Assembly (NCBI GenBank): GCA_964369775.1
Contig: CAYJHQ010000019.1
Location: 1 to 57,739 of the forward strand
DNA: 57,739 nucleotides
Reading direction: 5' to 3'
DNA from: CAUPWF01 sp964369775
Lineage (GTDB): Bacteria > Bacillota > Clostridia > Lachnospirales > Lachnospiraceae
The notes below the pieces were generated by a model. It had not been told where the DNA came from, searched no databases, and was given only the letters and a program-made list of their open reading frames with translations. The translations under genes and the position numbers were made by a program. Positions within the stretch are counted from its first letter, which is position 1; each line of letters starts with the position of its first letter. Shown here one piece after another: positions 32,566-41,810 of the stretch.

Positions 32566-33765
32566 ATGAAGTATATCGTAGTACTAGCTGATGGGATGGC
32601 AGATGAGCCTATAGAAGAACTAAGGGGTAAAACACCACTGCAAGTGGCGCATACACCGAATATGGACGAGTTGGCGAAAGTTTCAGAGATGGGTCTGGTT
32701 CGCACAGTACCAAAAGGGATGAGTCCCGGGAGTGATGTGGCTAACCTTTCAGTGATAGGTTATGACCCAGCGGAGTATTATACAGGGAGATCTCCTATTG
32801 AGGCGCTTAGTATTGGGGCAAGTATGGAGGCAAACGATGTATCTTATCGCATGAACTTAGTGACATTAAGCGAAGATGAAACAGAATTTGAAGAGAAGCG
32901 AATCTTGGATCATAGTGCATCGGAGATTTCAACTGAAGATGCAAGTGTTTTACTGGAAGATTTGAAAGTGGCATTGCAAAGAGAAGGGTATGGATTTTTT
33001 CTAGGTACCAGTTATCGACATTTACTGGTATGGAAAGATGGCGAATGTATTGAGATAACTCCGCCACATGATATTTTAGGAAAAGGAATTAAAGAATTCC
33101 TTCCGATAGACTTGATATTACGAGAAATGATGAAGAAAAGCTATGAGGTACTAAAAGATCATCCGATTAATATAGAGAGAAAGAAAAAAGGATTAAACCC
33201 TGCTAATAGTGCTTGGTTTTGGGGAGCAGGAACAAAACCGAATCTTGTAGATTTTCAAAGAAAGACGAATAAAAAAGGTGCAATGATTTCAGCAGTAGAT
33301 TTATTAAAAGGTGTTGCTGTGGGTACCAATTTGTTAAATATAGAAGTAGAAGGTGCAAACGGAGGGCTACATACCAATTATAGAGGAAAAGCTGAAGCTG
33401 CAGTTGATGTTCTTTTGAACCAAGGTTATGATTTTGTCTATGTGCATATAGAAGCACCAGATGAGATGGGGCACCAAGGAGCGCTTTTAGATAAGATAAA
33501 AGCTATAGAAGAGATTGATGCTAAAGTAGTTGGGAAGATTCAAAGTCGTATGGGCGAATCTGGCGTTGAGTATAGAGTGCTTATTTTATCGGATCATCCG
33601 ACACCAATAAAGCTTCGCACCCATACAGATGAACCAGTTCCTTATTTGCTCTACGATAGTACTAGAGAGAAGATTAATCCATTACCATTTGATGAGGATG
33701 CGGCAAAGCGCACAGGATATAAAATTGAAAAAGGACATGAATTGATGGATTATTTTTTGGAATAG
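32566..33765 (+). CDS. apgM-type phosphoglycerate mutase family protein, possible homoserine kinase
   Basis: 399 residues of the alkaline-phosphatase-fold archaeal-type (cofactor-independent) phosphoglycerate mutase family. Metal-binding motifs include VVLADGMADEP at the start, GSDVANLSVIGYDP around residue 48, HIEAPDEMGHQGA and LSDHPTPI near the C-terminus. In Clostridia this family member is often next to hom, and annotators have proposed it as a functional analogue of homoserine kinase. No thrB appears here and hom is 12 bases upstream, which supports that. Plain glycolytic mutase activity remains possible. Confidence 0.75.
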   Translation: MKYIVVLADGMADEPIEELRGKTPLQVAHTPNMDELAKVSEMGLVRTVPKGMSPGSDVANLSVIGYDPAEYYTGRSPIEALSIGASMEANDVSYRMNLVTLSEDETEFEEKRILDHSASEISTEDASVLLEDLKVALQREGYGFFLGTSYRHLLVWKDGECIEITPPHDILGKGIKEFLPIDLILREMMKKSYEVLKDHPINIERKKKGLNPANSAWFWGAGTKPNLVDFQRKTNKKGAMISAVDLLKGVAVGTNLLNIEVEGANGGLHTNYRGKAEAAVDVLLNQGYDFVYVHIEAPDEMGHQGALLDKIKAIEEIDAKVVGKIQSRMGESGVEYRVLILSDHPTPIKLRTHTDEPVPYLLYDSTREKINPLPFDEDAAKRTGYKIEKGHELMDYFLE

Positions 33766-33773
33766 TCCATTTT

Positions 33774-34148
33774 TCATATCCTTTTATTAATCAGAGCAAG
33801 AATAATGTCTTGCTCTTCCTTTTGAAGAGTTTGGTAATGAAGAATAAGGTTATATTCCTCATCAGTTAAATACAACCGGTCTCTTGTAGAGTGGTGTTCA
33901 GCAGGAGAATAAGGTGGTCGACGTTCTCTAGTATGAGTGCGAATCGTATTTGTTAATAAGTCATCGATGGAAACACCATGAATTTGAGAAATTTGAAAGA
34001 TAGTCTCAATATCAGGAGTACGCTTACACTTTTCATAATTACAATAAGCCTGTCTAGAAATATTAAGTTTTTTGCTGAATTCTTCTTGGGTCAATCCCAT
34101 AGATTTTCTTAATGTGATTAAATTATCTGCAAATAAATGTGAAAGCAT
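33774..34148 (-). CDS. XRE-family DNA-binding protein
   Basis: 124 residues. The N-terminal 65 residues are a Cro/CI helix-turn-helix (LRKSMGLTQEEFSKKLNISRQAYCNYE, then PDIETIFQISQIHGVSIDDLL). The C-terminal part is short, basic and then helical (RLYLTDEEYNLILHYQTLQK), with no recognised sensor domain. Ribosome site GGAGG precedes the ATG. It converges with the apgM-type gene with only eight bases between and no terminator. A pair of direct repeats lies in its promoter region, probably for self-control. Confidence 0.85.
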   Translation of the reverse strand: MLSHLFADNLITLRKSMGLTQEEFSKKLNISRQAYCNYEKCKRTPDIETIFQISQIHGVSIDDLLTNTIRTHTRERRPPYSPAEHHSTRDRLYLTDEEYNLILHYQTLQKEEQDIILALINKRI

Positions 34149-34204
34149 TTGTTACCTCCGTATTTCGTATAGTTTATCATGTTCTTCTAAAAAGAAAATA
34201 ATAT

Positions 34205-34246
34205 GCAACAAATTGAAAAATAATACAAAAAAGCAACAAATTGAAA
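34205..34246. repeat. Two 14-base direct repeats in front of the XRE gene
   Basis: GCAACAAATTGAAA appears at 34205-34218 and 34233-34246, 28 bases apart, in the divergent region between the XRE gene and tig. A candidate operator for the XRE protein. Binding is inferred. Confidence 0.6.
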
Positions 34247-34316
34247 CCATAGCAAGAAGAGTGAAAAATACATATATAAAGATAGGATTAAAATACTAGT
34301 AATTTCACATGAATTA

Positions 34317-34325
34317 TGCTATACT
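34317..34325 (+). promoter_or_regulatory. tig promoter with extended -10
   Basis: TGC followed by TATACT (34320-34325) makes an extended -10 box. No good -35 is seen. It is 56 bases before the tig start, which has ribosome site GGAGG. Confidence 0.5.
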
Positions 34326-34381
34326 ATCTCAATGACTGTGAATAAAAATAATAATTTTTGTAGATATACGAGGAGGAAAAA

Positions 34382-35668
34382 ATGAGTTTTCAAGTAGAGA
34401 AATTAGAAAAAAACATGGCTAAAATTACTGTAGAGGTAGCAGTAGAGACTTTTGAGAAAGCAGTTCAAGAAGCATACTTAAAGCAAAGAAAGAATATGGC
34501 AGTACCAGGATTTCGTAAAGGAAAAGTACCACGCCAAATGATCGAAAAAATGTATGGAGTAGAGATTTTCTTTGAAGAAGCAGCAAATTCCTTGATTCCA
34601 GAAGAGTATAGTAAAGTGTATGATGAGTGTGAGTTAGAAATCGTATCTCAACCAAGTATCGATGTTGTTCAAATTGAAAAAGGAAAGCCTTTTATTTTCA
34701 CAGCGGAAGTAGCAACAAAACCAGAGGTGACTTTAGGAGAATACAAAGGATTAAAAGTAGATAAAGTAGATGTAGAAGTTACAGCAGAAGAAGTGGAAGC
34801 TGAACTGACAAAAGAACAAGAGAAAAATGCAAGAACTATCGTTGTAGAAGATAGAGCAGTTCAAGATAAAGATGAAGTAGTTCTTAATTTTGAAGGATTT
34901 GTAGATGGAACTCCATTTGAAGGTGGAAAAGGAGAAGGGTACCCATTAGTAATTGGTTCTGGATCTTTCATTCCAGGATTTGAAGAGCAGTTAGTAGGAG
35001 TAGAGATTGGGAAAGAAGTAGAAGTAAATGTAACATTCCCAGAAGAATATCACTCAGAAGACTTAAAAGGTAAAGAAGCAGTATTTAAGTGTACAATCCA
35101 AGAAATCAAGGCGAAAGAATTACCAGAGCTAGATGATGAATTTGCATCTGAAGTATCGGAATTTGATACTTTGGCTGAGTACAAAGCAGATATCGAAGCT
35201 AAGATCAAAGAGAGTAAGACTTCAGAAGGAGAAAGAAAGCAAGAAGATCAAGCAGTTGAAGCTGCAATTGAAAATGCAACTATGGAGATTCCAGAGCCAA
35301 TGATTGACTCACAAGCAAAACAAATGGCAGATGACTTTGCAATGAGAATGCAACAGCAAGGACTTTCTATGGAGCAATACATGCAGTACACAGGGATGAC
35401 TGCAGAAAAGATGATGGAAGATATCAGACCACAAGCTCTTAAGAGAATCCAAACAAGACTTGTACTTGAAGCGGTTGCAAAAGCTGAGAATCTTGAAGTG
35501 TCAGAAGAGAGATTCGATGAAGAACTTACTAAGATGGCAGAAATGTACAAAATGGAGTTAGATAAATTAAAAGAACTTATGGGTGATGCAGAGAAAGCAC
35601 AGATGAAGCAAGATTTAGAAGTGCAAGAAGCTGTTACTTTCTTAAAGAATGAAGCGGTAGCAGAATAA
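34382..35668 (+). CDS. tig: Trigger factor
   Basis: 428 residues in three domains. The ribosome-binding N-terminus has the signature GFRKGKVPRQ (about 41-50). The FKBP-like prolyl isomerase lies at about 160-245 (DEVVLNFEGFVDGTPFEGG, IPGFEEQLVG). A long helical C-terminal chaperone arm follows, rich in Met, Glu and Lys. It meets nascent chains at the ribosome exit. It is the first gene of tig-clpP-clpX, a conserved order. Confidence 0.97.
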   Translation: MSFQVEKLEKNMAKITVEVAVETFEKAVQEAYLKQRKNMAVPGFRKGKVPRQMIEKMYGVEIFFEEAANSLIPEEYSKVYDECELEIVSQPSIDVVQIEKGKPFIFTAEVATKPEVTLGEYKGLKVDKVDVEVTAEEVEAELTKEQEKNARTIVVEDRAVQDKDEVVLNFEGFVDGTPFEGGKGEGYPLVIGSGSFIPGFEEQLVGVEIGKEVEVNVTFPEEYHSEDLKGKEAVFKCTIQEIKAKELPELDDEFASEVSEFDTLAEYKADIEAKIKESKTSEGERKQEDQAVEAAIENATMEIPEPMIDSQAKQMADDFAMRMQQQGLSMEQYMQYTGMTAEKMMEDIRPQALKRIQTRLVLEAVAKAENLEVSEERFDEELTKMAEMYKMELDKLKELMGDAEKAQMKQDLEVQEAVTFLKNEAVAE

Positions 35669-35692
35669 TCAATAGATTTAGGAGGAACTAGT

Positions 35693-36274
35693 ATGCCTTT
35701 AATACCTTACGTCATTGAACAAACTAGTAGAGGAGAGCGTTCGTACGATATTTACTCTCGCCTATTGAAAGATAGAATTATTTTTCTAGGAGAAGCAGTT
35801 ACAGATGATATTGCAAGTGTAATTGTAGCACAGTTACTTTTGCTAGAAGCGGAAGATCCAGATAAGGATATTCACTTATATATCAATAGCCCAGGAGGAT
35901 CGGTTACTGCAGGAATGGCAATCTATGATACTATGAAGTATATCAAATGTGATGTTTCTACAATCTGCATGGGAATGGCAGCAAGTATGGGTTCATTCTT
36001 GTTGTCTGGTGGTGCAAAAGGAAAGCGTTTTGCTCTTCCTAATGCTGAAGTTATGATTCACCAACCTTCAGGAGGTAGCAGAGGACAAGCGACAGAAATG
36101 CAGATAGCGGCAGAACATATCTTAAAAACAAGACAAAGATTGAATGAAATTTTAGCAGAAAATACAGGTAAATCAGTTGTAGAGATTGCTACAGATACAG
36201 AAAGAGATAACTTTATGACAGCTCAAGAAGCTAAAGAATATGGGTTGATTGATGAGGTTATTACAAGTCATTAA
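35693..36274 (+). CDS. clpP: ATP-dependent Clp protease proteolytic subunit
   Basis: 193 residues. The triad is Ser98 (GMAASMGSF), His123 (VMIHQPSGG) and Asp172 (ERDNFM). The N-terminal PLIPYVIEQTSRGERSYDIYSRLL is the axial-loop region. It forms the double-heptamer protease chamber fed by ClpX. It is 24 bases after tig. No CtsR-type site is visible upstream. Confidence 0.97.
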   Translation: MPLIPYVIEQTSRGERSYDIYSRLLKDRIIFLGEAVTDDIASVIVAQLLLLEAEDPDKDIHLYINSPGGSVTAGMAIYDTMKYIKCDVSTICMGMAASMGSFLLSGGAKGKRFALPNAEVMIHQPSGGSRGQATEMQIAAEHILKTRQRLNEILAENTGKSVVEIATDTERDNFMTAQEAKEYGLIDEVITSH

Positions 36275-36279
36275 TTAGT

Positions 36280-36313
36280 AGATAGGGGATGTTCATTAGA
36301 ACACCCCCTATCT
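36280..36313 (+). terminator. Intercistronic hairpin between clpP and clpX
   Basis: The stem 36280-36294 with 36299-36313 has 14 pairs and one A-C mismatch around ATTA. With no T-run it is probably an attenuator or RNA-processing site. It also covers an in-frame ATG that would otherwise look like the clpX start. Confidence 0.6.
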
Positions 36314-36336
36314 GTATAAATAAAAGAGGTGAAAAC

Positions 36337-37575
36337 GTGTCAAATAAAAATAGTGATGATAATATAAGGTGCTCATTTTGCAATAAAGCACAATCACAAG
36401 TGAGGAAGATTATAGCAGGACCAAACGGCTCTTACATATGCGATGAATGTGTAGATGTTTGTTCTGAAATTATAGAAGAAGAAATGGGCTATGAAGAAGA
36501 GAATCTTTTTGAAGATATTAACTTATTAAAGCCGGAAGAAATCAAATCATTTCTAGATGATTATGTAATTGGTCAAGATCAAGCAAAGAAAGTCTTGGCA
36601 GTTGCAGTTTATAATCATTATAAAAGAATTATGGCAGAAAAGGATTTAGGAGTCGAGCTACAAAAGAGTAATATTTTGATGTTAGGGCCTACAGGTTGCG
36701 GTAAGACATTATTAGCACAGACTTTAGCGAAAATATTAAATGTTCCATTTGCCATTGCGGATGCAACTGCATTAACTGAAGCTGGATATGTAGGAGAAGA
36801 TGTTGAGAACATATTGCTGAAAATCATTCAAGCAGCAGATGGAGATGTAGAAAGAGCACAGTACGGAATTATATATATTGATGAAATCGATAAGATTACT
36901 AGAAAGTCAGAAAACCCGTCTATCACAAGAGATGTATCTGGTGAGGGTGTACAGCAGGCGCTCCTAAAGATTATTGAAGGAACAGTGGCTTCAGTTCCAC
37001 CACAAGGTGGAAGAAAACATCCACATCAAGAGTTGATACAAATAGATACTAGCAATATATTATTTATCTGTGGTGGGGCTTTTGAAGGGATTGATAAGCT
37101 TATTGAAACTCGTATTGATAAAAAATCAGTTGGTTTTAATTCGAACGTGACTTCAAAAGTTGATCAAAATATTAGTGAATTAATGAAGCAGGCACTACCG
37201 CAAGATTTCATTAAGTTTGGATTAATCCCTGAACTTGTAGGACGTGTTCCAGTTGTAGTTTCTCTAGAGGCTCTAGATAGAGAGGCGCTTATTAAAATAT
37301 TAACAGAACCAAAGAGTTCAATAGTGAAACAGTATCAGAAGCTATTAGAACTTGATGGTGTTGAATTAGAGTTTCAAGATGAGGCTTTACATGAAATTGC
37401 AGACATATCTCTTGCGAGAAAAACAGGTGCTAGAGGACTTCGTGCTATTATGGAAAATAGTATGATGGATGTTATGTATTTAGTTCCATCATTGAAATCA
37501 ATAAAAAGCTGTACAATAACAAAAGCAGTTGTTCAAGGAAAAGAAGAGCCTCTTTATGGTTATGGAGAAGAGTAA
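36337..37575 (+). CDS. clpX: ATP-dependent Clp protease ATP-binding subunit ClpX
   Basis: 412 residues from GTG 36337, with GAGGTG (36326-36331) five bases upstream; the longer ATG 36289 lies in a hairpin and would add 16 unrelated residues. It has the N-terminal zinc-binding domain (CSFCNKAQ and CDECV), Walker A GPTGCGKT, Walker B IIYIDEIDKI, and the arginine-rich sensor KTGARGLRAIME. It unfolds proteins and feeds them to ClpP. Confidence 0.95.
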   Translation: MSNKNSDDNIRCSFCNKAQSQVRKIIAGPNGSYICDECVDVCSEIIEEEMGYEEENLFEDINLLKPEEIKSFLDDYVIGQDQAKKVLAVAVYNHYKRIMAEKDLGVELQKSNILMLGPTGCGKTLLAQTLAKILNVPFAIADATALTEAGYVGEDVENILLKIIQAADGDVERAQYGIIYIDEIDKITRKSENPSITRDVSGEGVQQALLKIIEGTVASVPPQGGRKHPHQELIQIDTSNILFICGGAFEGIDKLIETRIDKKSVGFNSNVTSKVDQNISELMKQALPQDFIKFGLIPELVGRVPVVVSLEALDREALIKILTEPKSSIVKQYQKLLELDGVELEFQDEALHEIADISLARKTGARGLRAIMENSMMDVMYLVPSLKSIKSCTITKAVVQGKEEPLYGYGEE

Positions 37576-37577
37576 AA

Positions 37578-37616
37578 AAATAAGATGAATTGGCCATTGC
37601 CAGTTCATCTTATTTG
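37578..37616 (+). terminator. Terminator after clpX
   Basis: AAATAAGATGAATTGGC (37578-37594) pairs with GCCAGTTCATCTTATTT (37599-37615), with one T-G wobble. The 3' arm ends in TTATTT. Confidence 0.65.
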
Positions 37617-37683
37617 CCTAAATGAATAGTGTGTGATATGCTAGATAGAGTACGAAGTATGTGAATATGAAAGGAATAAACAC

Positions 37684-40014
37684 ATGTTAGAAGAAGCAAA
37701 AACATTACCGGCGATAGCTTTGAGAGATATGACGGTAATGCCAGATATGGTGGCGCATTTTGATATAAGTAGAGAAAAATCGATAAAAGCTATAGAAAAG
37801 ACGATGTTAGATGATCAAGTACTATTTGTGGTGCCACAAATAGAGGCAGAAACAGAAGAGCCTACCCAAGAAGAATTATTCCAAGTAGGTACGATTGTAG
37901 AAATAAAGCAAGTAGTTAAATTACCTCAAAATGTGATGAGGATTTTAGTAGTAGGAAGGAAAAGAGCACAAGTTAATGAAATATTTGAAGTGGATGGTTA
38001 CTTGAGTGCGTCAATCAATGCATTGGTAGAAGAACCAATCCAAGTGACGGACGATATTAGTAAAAAGGCGATGTCAAAGAGTTTGAAAGAACTGTATAAG
38101 CGATATGCATCTATGGTTCCTAAAATCAAGAAAGAAACTGTAAAGCAAGTGGTTGAAATCTCTGATTTGGAAGAGTTGATTGACGCTATTAGTGCAAATT
38201 TATACCTTGATTTCGAAGATATGCAAGAGTTGTTAGAGGCGTTTAATTACGACGAAAGATATGAATTGGTTTCTTTTAAACTAATTAATGAAATACAAAT
38301 ATTAAATATAAAAGAAGAAATCCAAGCGAAAGTAAAAGAGCGAGTTGACAAACATCAAAGGGAATACATACTAAGAGAACAGATGAAACTTATTCGTGAA
38401 GAATTGGGAGAGGACTCTTCAGCGACAGATGCAGACGAATTTTTAAAAGCTGTAGAATCATTAAAGGCAAATGCAAATGTAAAAGAAAAAATAAAAAAAG
38501 AGATTAGACGATTTAAGAATGGAAGCAATAATTCCGCAGAAAATGGTGTGATTCGCACTTATATAGAGACGATGCTAGAGATGCCTTGGAATAAGTTTTC
38601 TAGAGACAATACAGATTTGAATTATGCGAAAAAAGTCTTGGAAAAAGATCATTACGGTTTAGAAGATGTAAAAGAGAGAATCTTGGAGTATTTAGCGGTG
38701 AGATCGCTGACAAAAAAAGGTATAACTCCAATTTTATGTCTAGTGGGACCACCAGGAACGGGAAAGACATCGATTGCACGTTCATTAGCAGAGGCGCTGA
38801 AGAAGAAATATGTACGAATTGCCTTAGGTGGAGTTCGCGATGAAGCAGAGATTCGGGGGCATAGAAGAACCTATGTAGGTGCGATGCCTGGAAGAATTGT
38901 GAATGGCATAAAGAGTGCTGGGGTAAAGAACCCATTAATGTTATTGGATGAGATTGATAAAGTTAGCAAAGATTATAAAGGTGATACATTCTCAGCATTA
39001 TTAGAAGTGCTTGATGGAGAGCAGAATAATAAGTTTAGAGATCACTATTTAGAGACAGCAGTTGACTTGTCAGATGTACTGTTTGTGGCAACAGCAAATT
39101 CATTACAGACGATTCCAAGACCACTTCTAGATCGAATGGAAATCATAGAAGTTAGCAGTTATACAGAGAATGAAAAAATGCATATTGCAAAACAGCATTT
39201 GTTGCCAAAACAATTAAGTGCGCATGGACTAACTGAAAAACAGTTAGTAGTGAGCAAAGGCGCAGTCTGGAAAATTGCAAAAAATTACACGAAAGAAGCT
39301 GGAGTGAGACAATTAGAGAGAAAACTAGGGGAAGTATGTAGAAAAGCGGCTAGAGAATTCCTAGAAACAGAGAAAGCTATTATTCGTGTGAAAGAGACAA
39401 ATTTAGAAAAGTATCTCGGTAAAGAAAAATATCGATTCCAGATGAAGAATGAAGAAGATGAAGTGGGAATCGTTCGTGGATTAGCTTGGACAAGTGTAGG
39501 TGGTGACACGTTACAGATTGAAGTGAATGTTCTAAAAGGAAAAGGAAAAGTGACTTTAACAGGCCAGCTTGGAAACGTAATGAAAGAATCTGCTAGTGCA
39601 GCAATTAGTTACATTCGTTCAATAGGGAAAGCGTACGGAATCTCAGATACTTTTTTTGAAGAGCATGAGATCCATGTGCATATACCAGAAGGCGCGGTGC
39701 CTAAAGATGGTCCATCAGCTGGAATTACAATGGCGCTTGCAATTTTGTCAGCAGTAACAGAAAAAAAAGTCCGAGCAGATGTAGCAATGACTGGGGAAAT
39801 TACATTGCGAGGTAGAGTACTACCGATTGGTGGGCTAAAAGAGAAGTTGCTAGCAGCGAAAAATGCAGGAATTAAGACAGTAATTGTTCCAATCGACAAT
39901 AAAAAAGATGTTGAAGAGATTGCAAAAGAAGTAACAGATGGATTAGAGATTGTATATGCTGAACACATGAAAAAAGTTTGTGAAGTGGCATTTGTCTCGG
40001 AGGGGGAAAAATGA
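37684..40014 (+). CDS. lon: ATP-dependent protease Lon
   Basis: 776 residues, LonA type. The N-terminal substrate-binding domain begins PAIALRDMTVMPDM. Walker A is GPPGTGKTS, Walker B LLLDEIDK. The C-terminal protease has the dyad Ser678 (DGPSAG) and Lys721 (GGLKEKLLAA). It degrades misfolded and regulatory proteins. The last four bases overlap the engB start. I see no heat-shock operator upstream. Confidence 0.97.
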   Translation: MLEEAKTLPAIALRDMTVMPDMVAHFDISREKSIKAIEKTMLDDQVLFVVPQIEAETEEPTQEELFQVGTIVEIKQVVKLPQNVMRILVVGRKRAQVNEIFEVDGYLSASINALVEEPIQVTDDISKKAMSKSLKELYKRYASMVPKIKKETVKQVVEISDLEELIDAISANLYLDFEDMQELLEAFNYDERYELVSFKLINEIQILNIKEEIQAKVKERVDKHQREYILREQMKLIREELGEDSSATDADEFLKAVESLKANANVKEKIKKEIRRFKNGSNNSAENGVIRTYIETMLEMPWNKFSRDNTDLNYAKKVLEKDHYGLEDVKERILEYLAVRSLTKKGITPILCLVGPPGTGKTSIARSLAEALKKKYVRIALGGVRDEAEIRGHRRTYVGAMPGRIVNGIKSAGVKNPLMLLDEIDKVSKDYKGDTFSALLEVLDGEQNNKFRDHYLETAVDLSDVLFVATANSLQTIPRPLLDRMEIIEVSSYTENEKMHIAKQHLLPKQLSAHGLTEKQLVVSKGAVWKIAKNYTKEAGVRQLERKLGEVCRKAAREFLETEKAIIRVKETNLEKYLGKEKYRFQMKNEEDEVGIVRGLAWTSVGGDTLQIEVNVLKGKGKVTLTGQLGNVMKESASAAISYIRSIGKAYGISDTFFEEHEIHVHIPEGAVPKDGPSAGITMALAILSAVTEKKVRADVAMTGEITLRGRVLPIGGLKEKLLAAKNAGIKTVIVPIDNKKDVEEIAKEVTDGLEIVYAEHMKKVCEVAFVSEGEK

Positions 40015-40595
40015 TTATCAAAAATGTAGAGTTAGAAATAGTGTGTGGAGTTACAAGTACTTTGCCAGATACTCAGTTTCCAGAAGTGGCTTTTGCGGGG
40101 AAATCGAACGTAGGAAAGTCTTCACTTATTAATGCGTTAATGAATCGAAAGTCTCTAGCTAGAACATCAGCTACCCCAGGAAAAACGCAAACAATCAACT
40201 GGTACAATATCAACGGAGAACGTTATTTGGTAGATTTGCCAGGTTATGGATATGCAAAAGTATCATTGAAAGAAAAAGAGAAATGGGGAAAGTTAATCGA
40301 ACGATACCTAAATGGATCAAAGCAGCTTAGAGCAATCTTCTTACTAATCGATATCCGTCACTCTCCTGGGAATAATGATAAGATGATGTATGACTGGGTG
40401 GTAAGTCAAGGTTTCGAACCGATAATTATAGCTACTAAACTAGACAAAATAAAGAGAAGTCAAGTGCAAAAACATGTTAAAATTTTAAAAGAAGGACTGA
40501 ATGTATTACCGGGAACAAAAGTGATTCCTTTTTCCTCACAGACAAAACAAGGCAGAGAAGAGATATGGGAGTTGATCGATAAGGAGTATTCGTAA
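40011..40595 (+). CDS. engB: Ribosome biogenesis GTP-binding protein EngB/YsxC
   Basis: 194 residues. G1 GKSNVGKSS (about 30-38), G3 LVDLPGYGYA (about 72), G4 ATKLDKI (about 143) and the C-terminal PFSSQTKQGREEI (G5) all fit. It helps assemble the large ribosomal subunit. Overlapping the lon stop by ATGA is the conserved Firmicutes arrangement. Confidence 0.95.
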   Translation: MIIKNVELEIVCGVTSTLPDTQFPEVAFAGKSNVGKSSLINALMNRKSLARTSATPGKTQTINWYNINGERYLVDLPGYGYAKVSLKEKEKWGKLIERYLNGSKQLRAIFLLIDIRHSPGNNDKMMYDWVVSQGFEPIIIATKLDKIKRSQVQKHVKILKEGLNVLPGTKVIPFSSQTKQGREEIWELIDKEYS

Positions 40596-40606
40596 AAGGA
40601 GGAGTT

Positions 40607-41758
40607 ATGGACGGGAATGAGCATATTAATTATTTTAGAATTACAGTAAACCTTGTATTTAGCATTATAGCGACAGGGGTAGTAATTTTAGTTGGTGCTT
40701 GGGGGCTTGTTTACTTTATGCCATTTATTATAGGATGGGTGATAGCGCTTATGGCATCGCCAGTTGTAAGATGGTTAGAGCGAAGATTGAAGATTGTAAG
40801 AAAGATAGGATCAGCGATTACAATTGTAATTGTACTTGCGTTGATGGGGCTTTTGATATATTTGATAGGAGTTGGACTTTTTCGAGTATTCTCTGATTTC
40901 TTTCATAGCTTTCCAAAGTATTACGAATCATTAGGAACAGAATTTCAAAAAGTGCAAGCTTCTATCGAAGATATAATAGAGCATTTGCCTGCAGGAGTAG
41001 CAAGTGTATATGACTCGGTAATAAATTCTTTGGATCAATATACAGAAAGTTTAATAAATTTAGTTAGTGAACCGACAATGTCGTTTGCGGGGAATGTCGC
41101 AAAAAGTATTCCATCAATTCTTATATCTGGAGTGATGGCAATCTTAGCTTCCTACTTTTTTATAGCGGATAGAGAGATTGTGATATCTTATGTGAAGAAG
41201 ATTATGCCGATTAGCATTCAAAGTAGAATGACAATGGTAAATTCTCATTTTAAGCATGCAGTCGGAGGATATTTTTTAGCACAGTTAAAGATTATGGGAG
41301 TGATTTTTGCAGTGCTTTGGATTTCGTTTATGCTGTTAGGGGTGAGGTATCATTTTTTAGTAGCACTTCTGATTGCGGTACTTGATTTTTTTCCCGTGCT
41401 TGGAACAGGGACGATTATGATTCCATGGGCTCTTTTTCAAGTTCTTAGCGGAGACTATAGGATGGCGTTGGTTTTAGCGATTATATATGTTGGAACACAG
41501 GCGCTTCGTAACTTTATCCAGCCAAAACTGGTAGCAGATAGTATCGGAATGAATCCAATCGTAACGCTACTGTTAATTTATATTGGGTATAAGGTCGATG
41601 GAGTTATAGGAATGATTATAGCAATTCCAATAGGAATGATAGTGATTAACCTGGTTGAGGCAGGTGCTTTTGATTACATCATAGACGATGTGAAAATATT
41701 AGGAAAAGGTATAGTTGGCATGCGTGACTTGCCAGAAGATAAGTCTGAAAAAGAATAA
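40607..41758 (+). CDS. AI-2E family transporter (YtvI-like permease)
   Basis: 383 residues with about eight membrane helices. The central soluble part contains the family segment FHSFPKYYESLGTEFQKVQASIEDII, and the C-terminal motif is LDFFPVLGTGTIMIPWAL followed by IQPKLVADSIGMNPIVTLL. Members move various small molecules or sodium. The substrate here is unknown. It follows engB by 12 bases, with ribosome site AAAGGAGG. Confidence 0.88.
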   Translation: MDGNEHINYFRITVNLVFSIIATGVVILVGAWGLVYFMPFIIGWVIALMASPVVRWLERRLKIVRKIGSAITIVIVLALMGLLIYLIGVGLFRVFSDFFHSFPKYYESLGTEFQKVQASIEDIIEHLPAGVASVYDSVINSLDQYTESLINLVSEPTMSFAGNVAKSIPSILISGVMAILASYFFIADREIVISYVKKIMPISIQSRMTMVNSHFKHAVGGYFLAQLKIMGVIFAVLWISFMLLGVRYHFLVALLIAVLDFFPVLGTGTIMIPWALFQVLSGDYRMALVLAIIYVGTQALRNFIQPKLVADSIGMNPIVTLLLIYIGYKVDGVIGMIIAIPIGMIVINLVEAGAFDYIIDDVKILGKGIVGMRDLPEDKSEKE

Positions 41759-41800
41759 AAACTAGCCTAGACTCATTGATATGAGATTTAGGCTAGTTTT
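41757..41800. terminator. Bidirectional terminator between the AI-2E gene and aroA
   Basis: AAAACTAGCCTA near 41758-41769 pairs with TAGGCTAGTTTT (41789-41800), with a second inner stem CTCAT/ATGAG. It lies between convergent genes. Confidence 0.85.
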
Positions 41801-41810
41801 GCGTCAAGAT

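Noticed and set aside
34072..34299. 75-codon plus-strand ORF over the XRE promoter region
   Set aside because: It runs antisense into the XRE gene, contains the direct repeats, and lacks a ribosome site.
36289..36336. Longer clpX start at ATG 36289
   Set aside because: It falls in an intercistronic hairpin and adds residues unlike ClpX; GTG 36337 has a ribosome site.
37616..37683. CtsR or heat-shock (CIRCE) sites before lon, clpP or tig
   Set aside because: No GGTCAAA-type direct repeats or CIRCE inverted repeat were seen by eye. A pattern scan would be needed to exclude degenerate copies.
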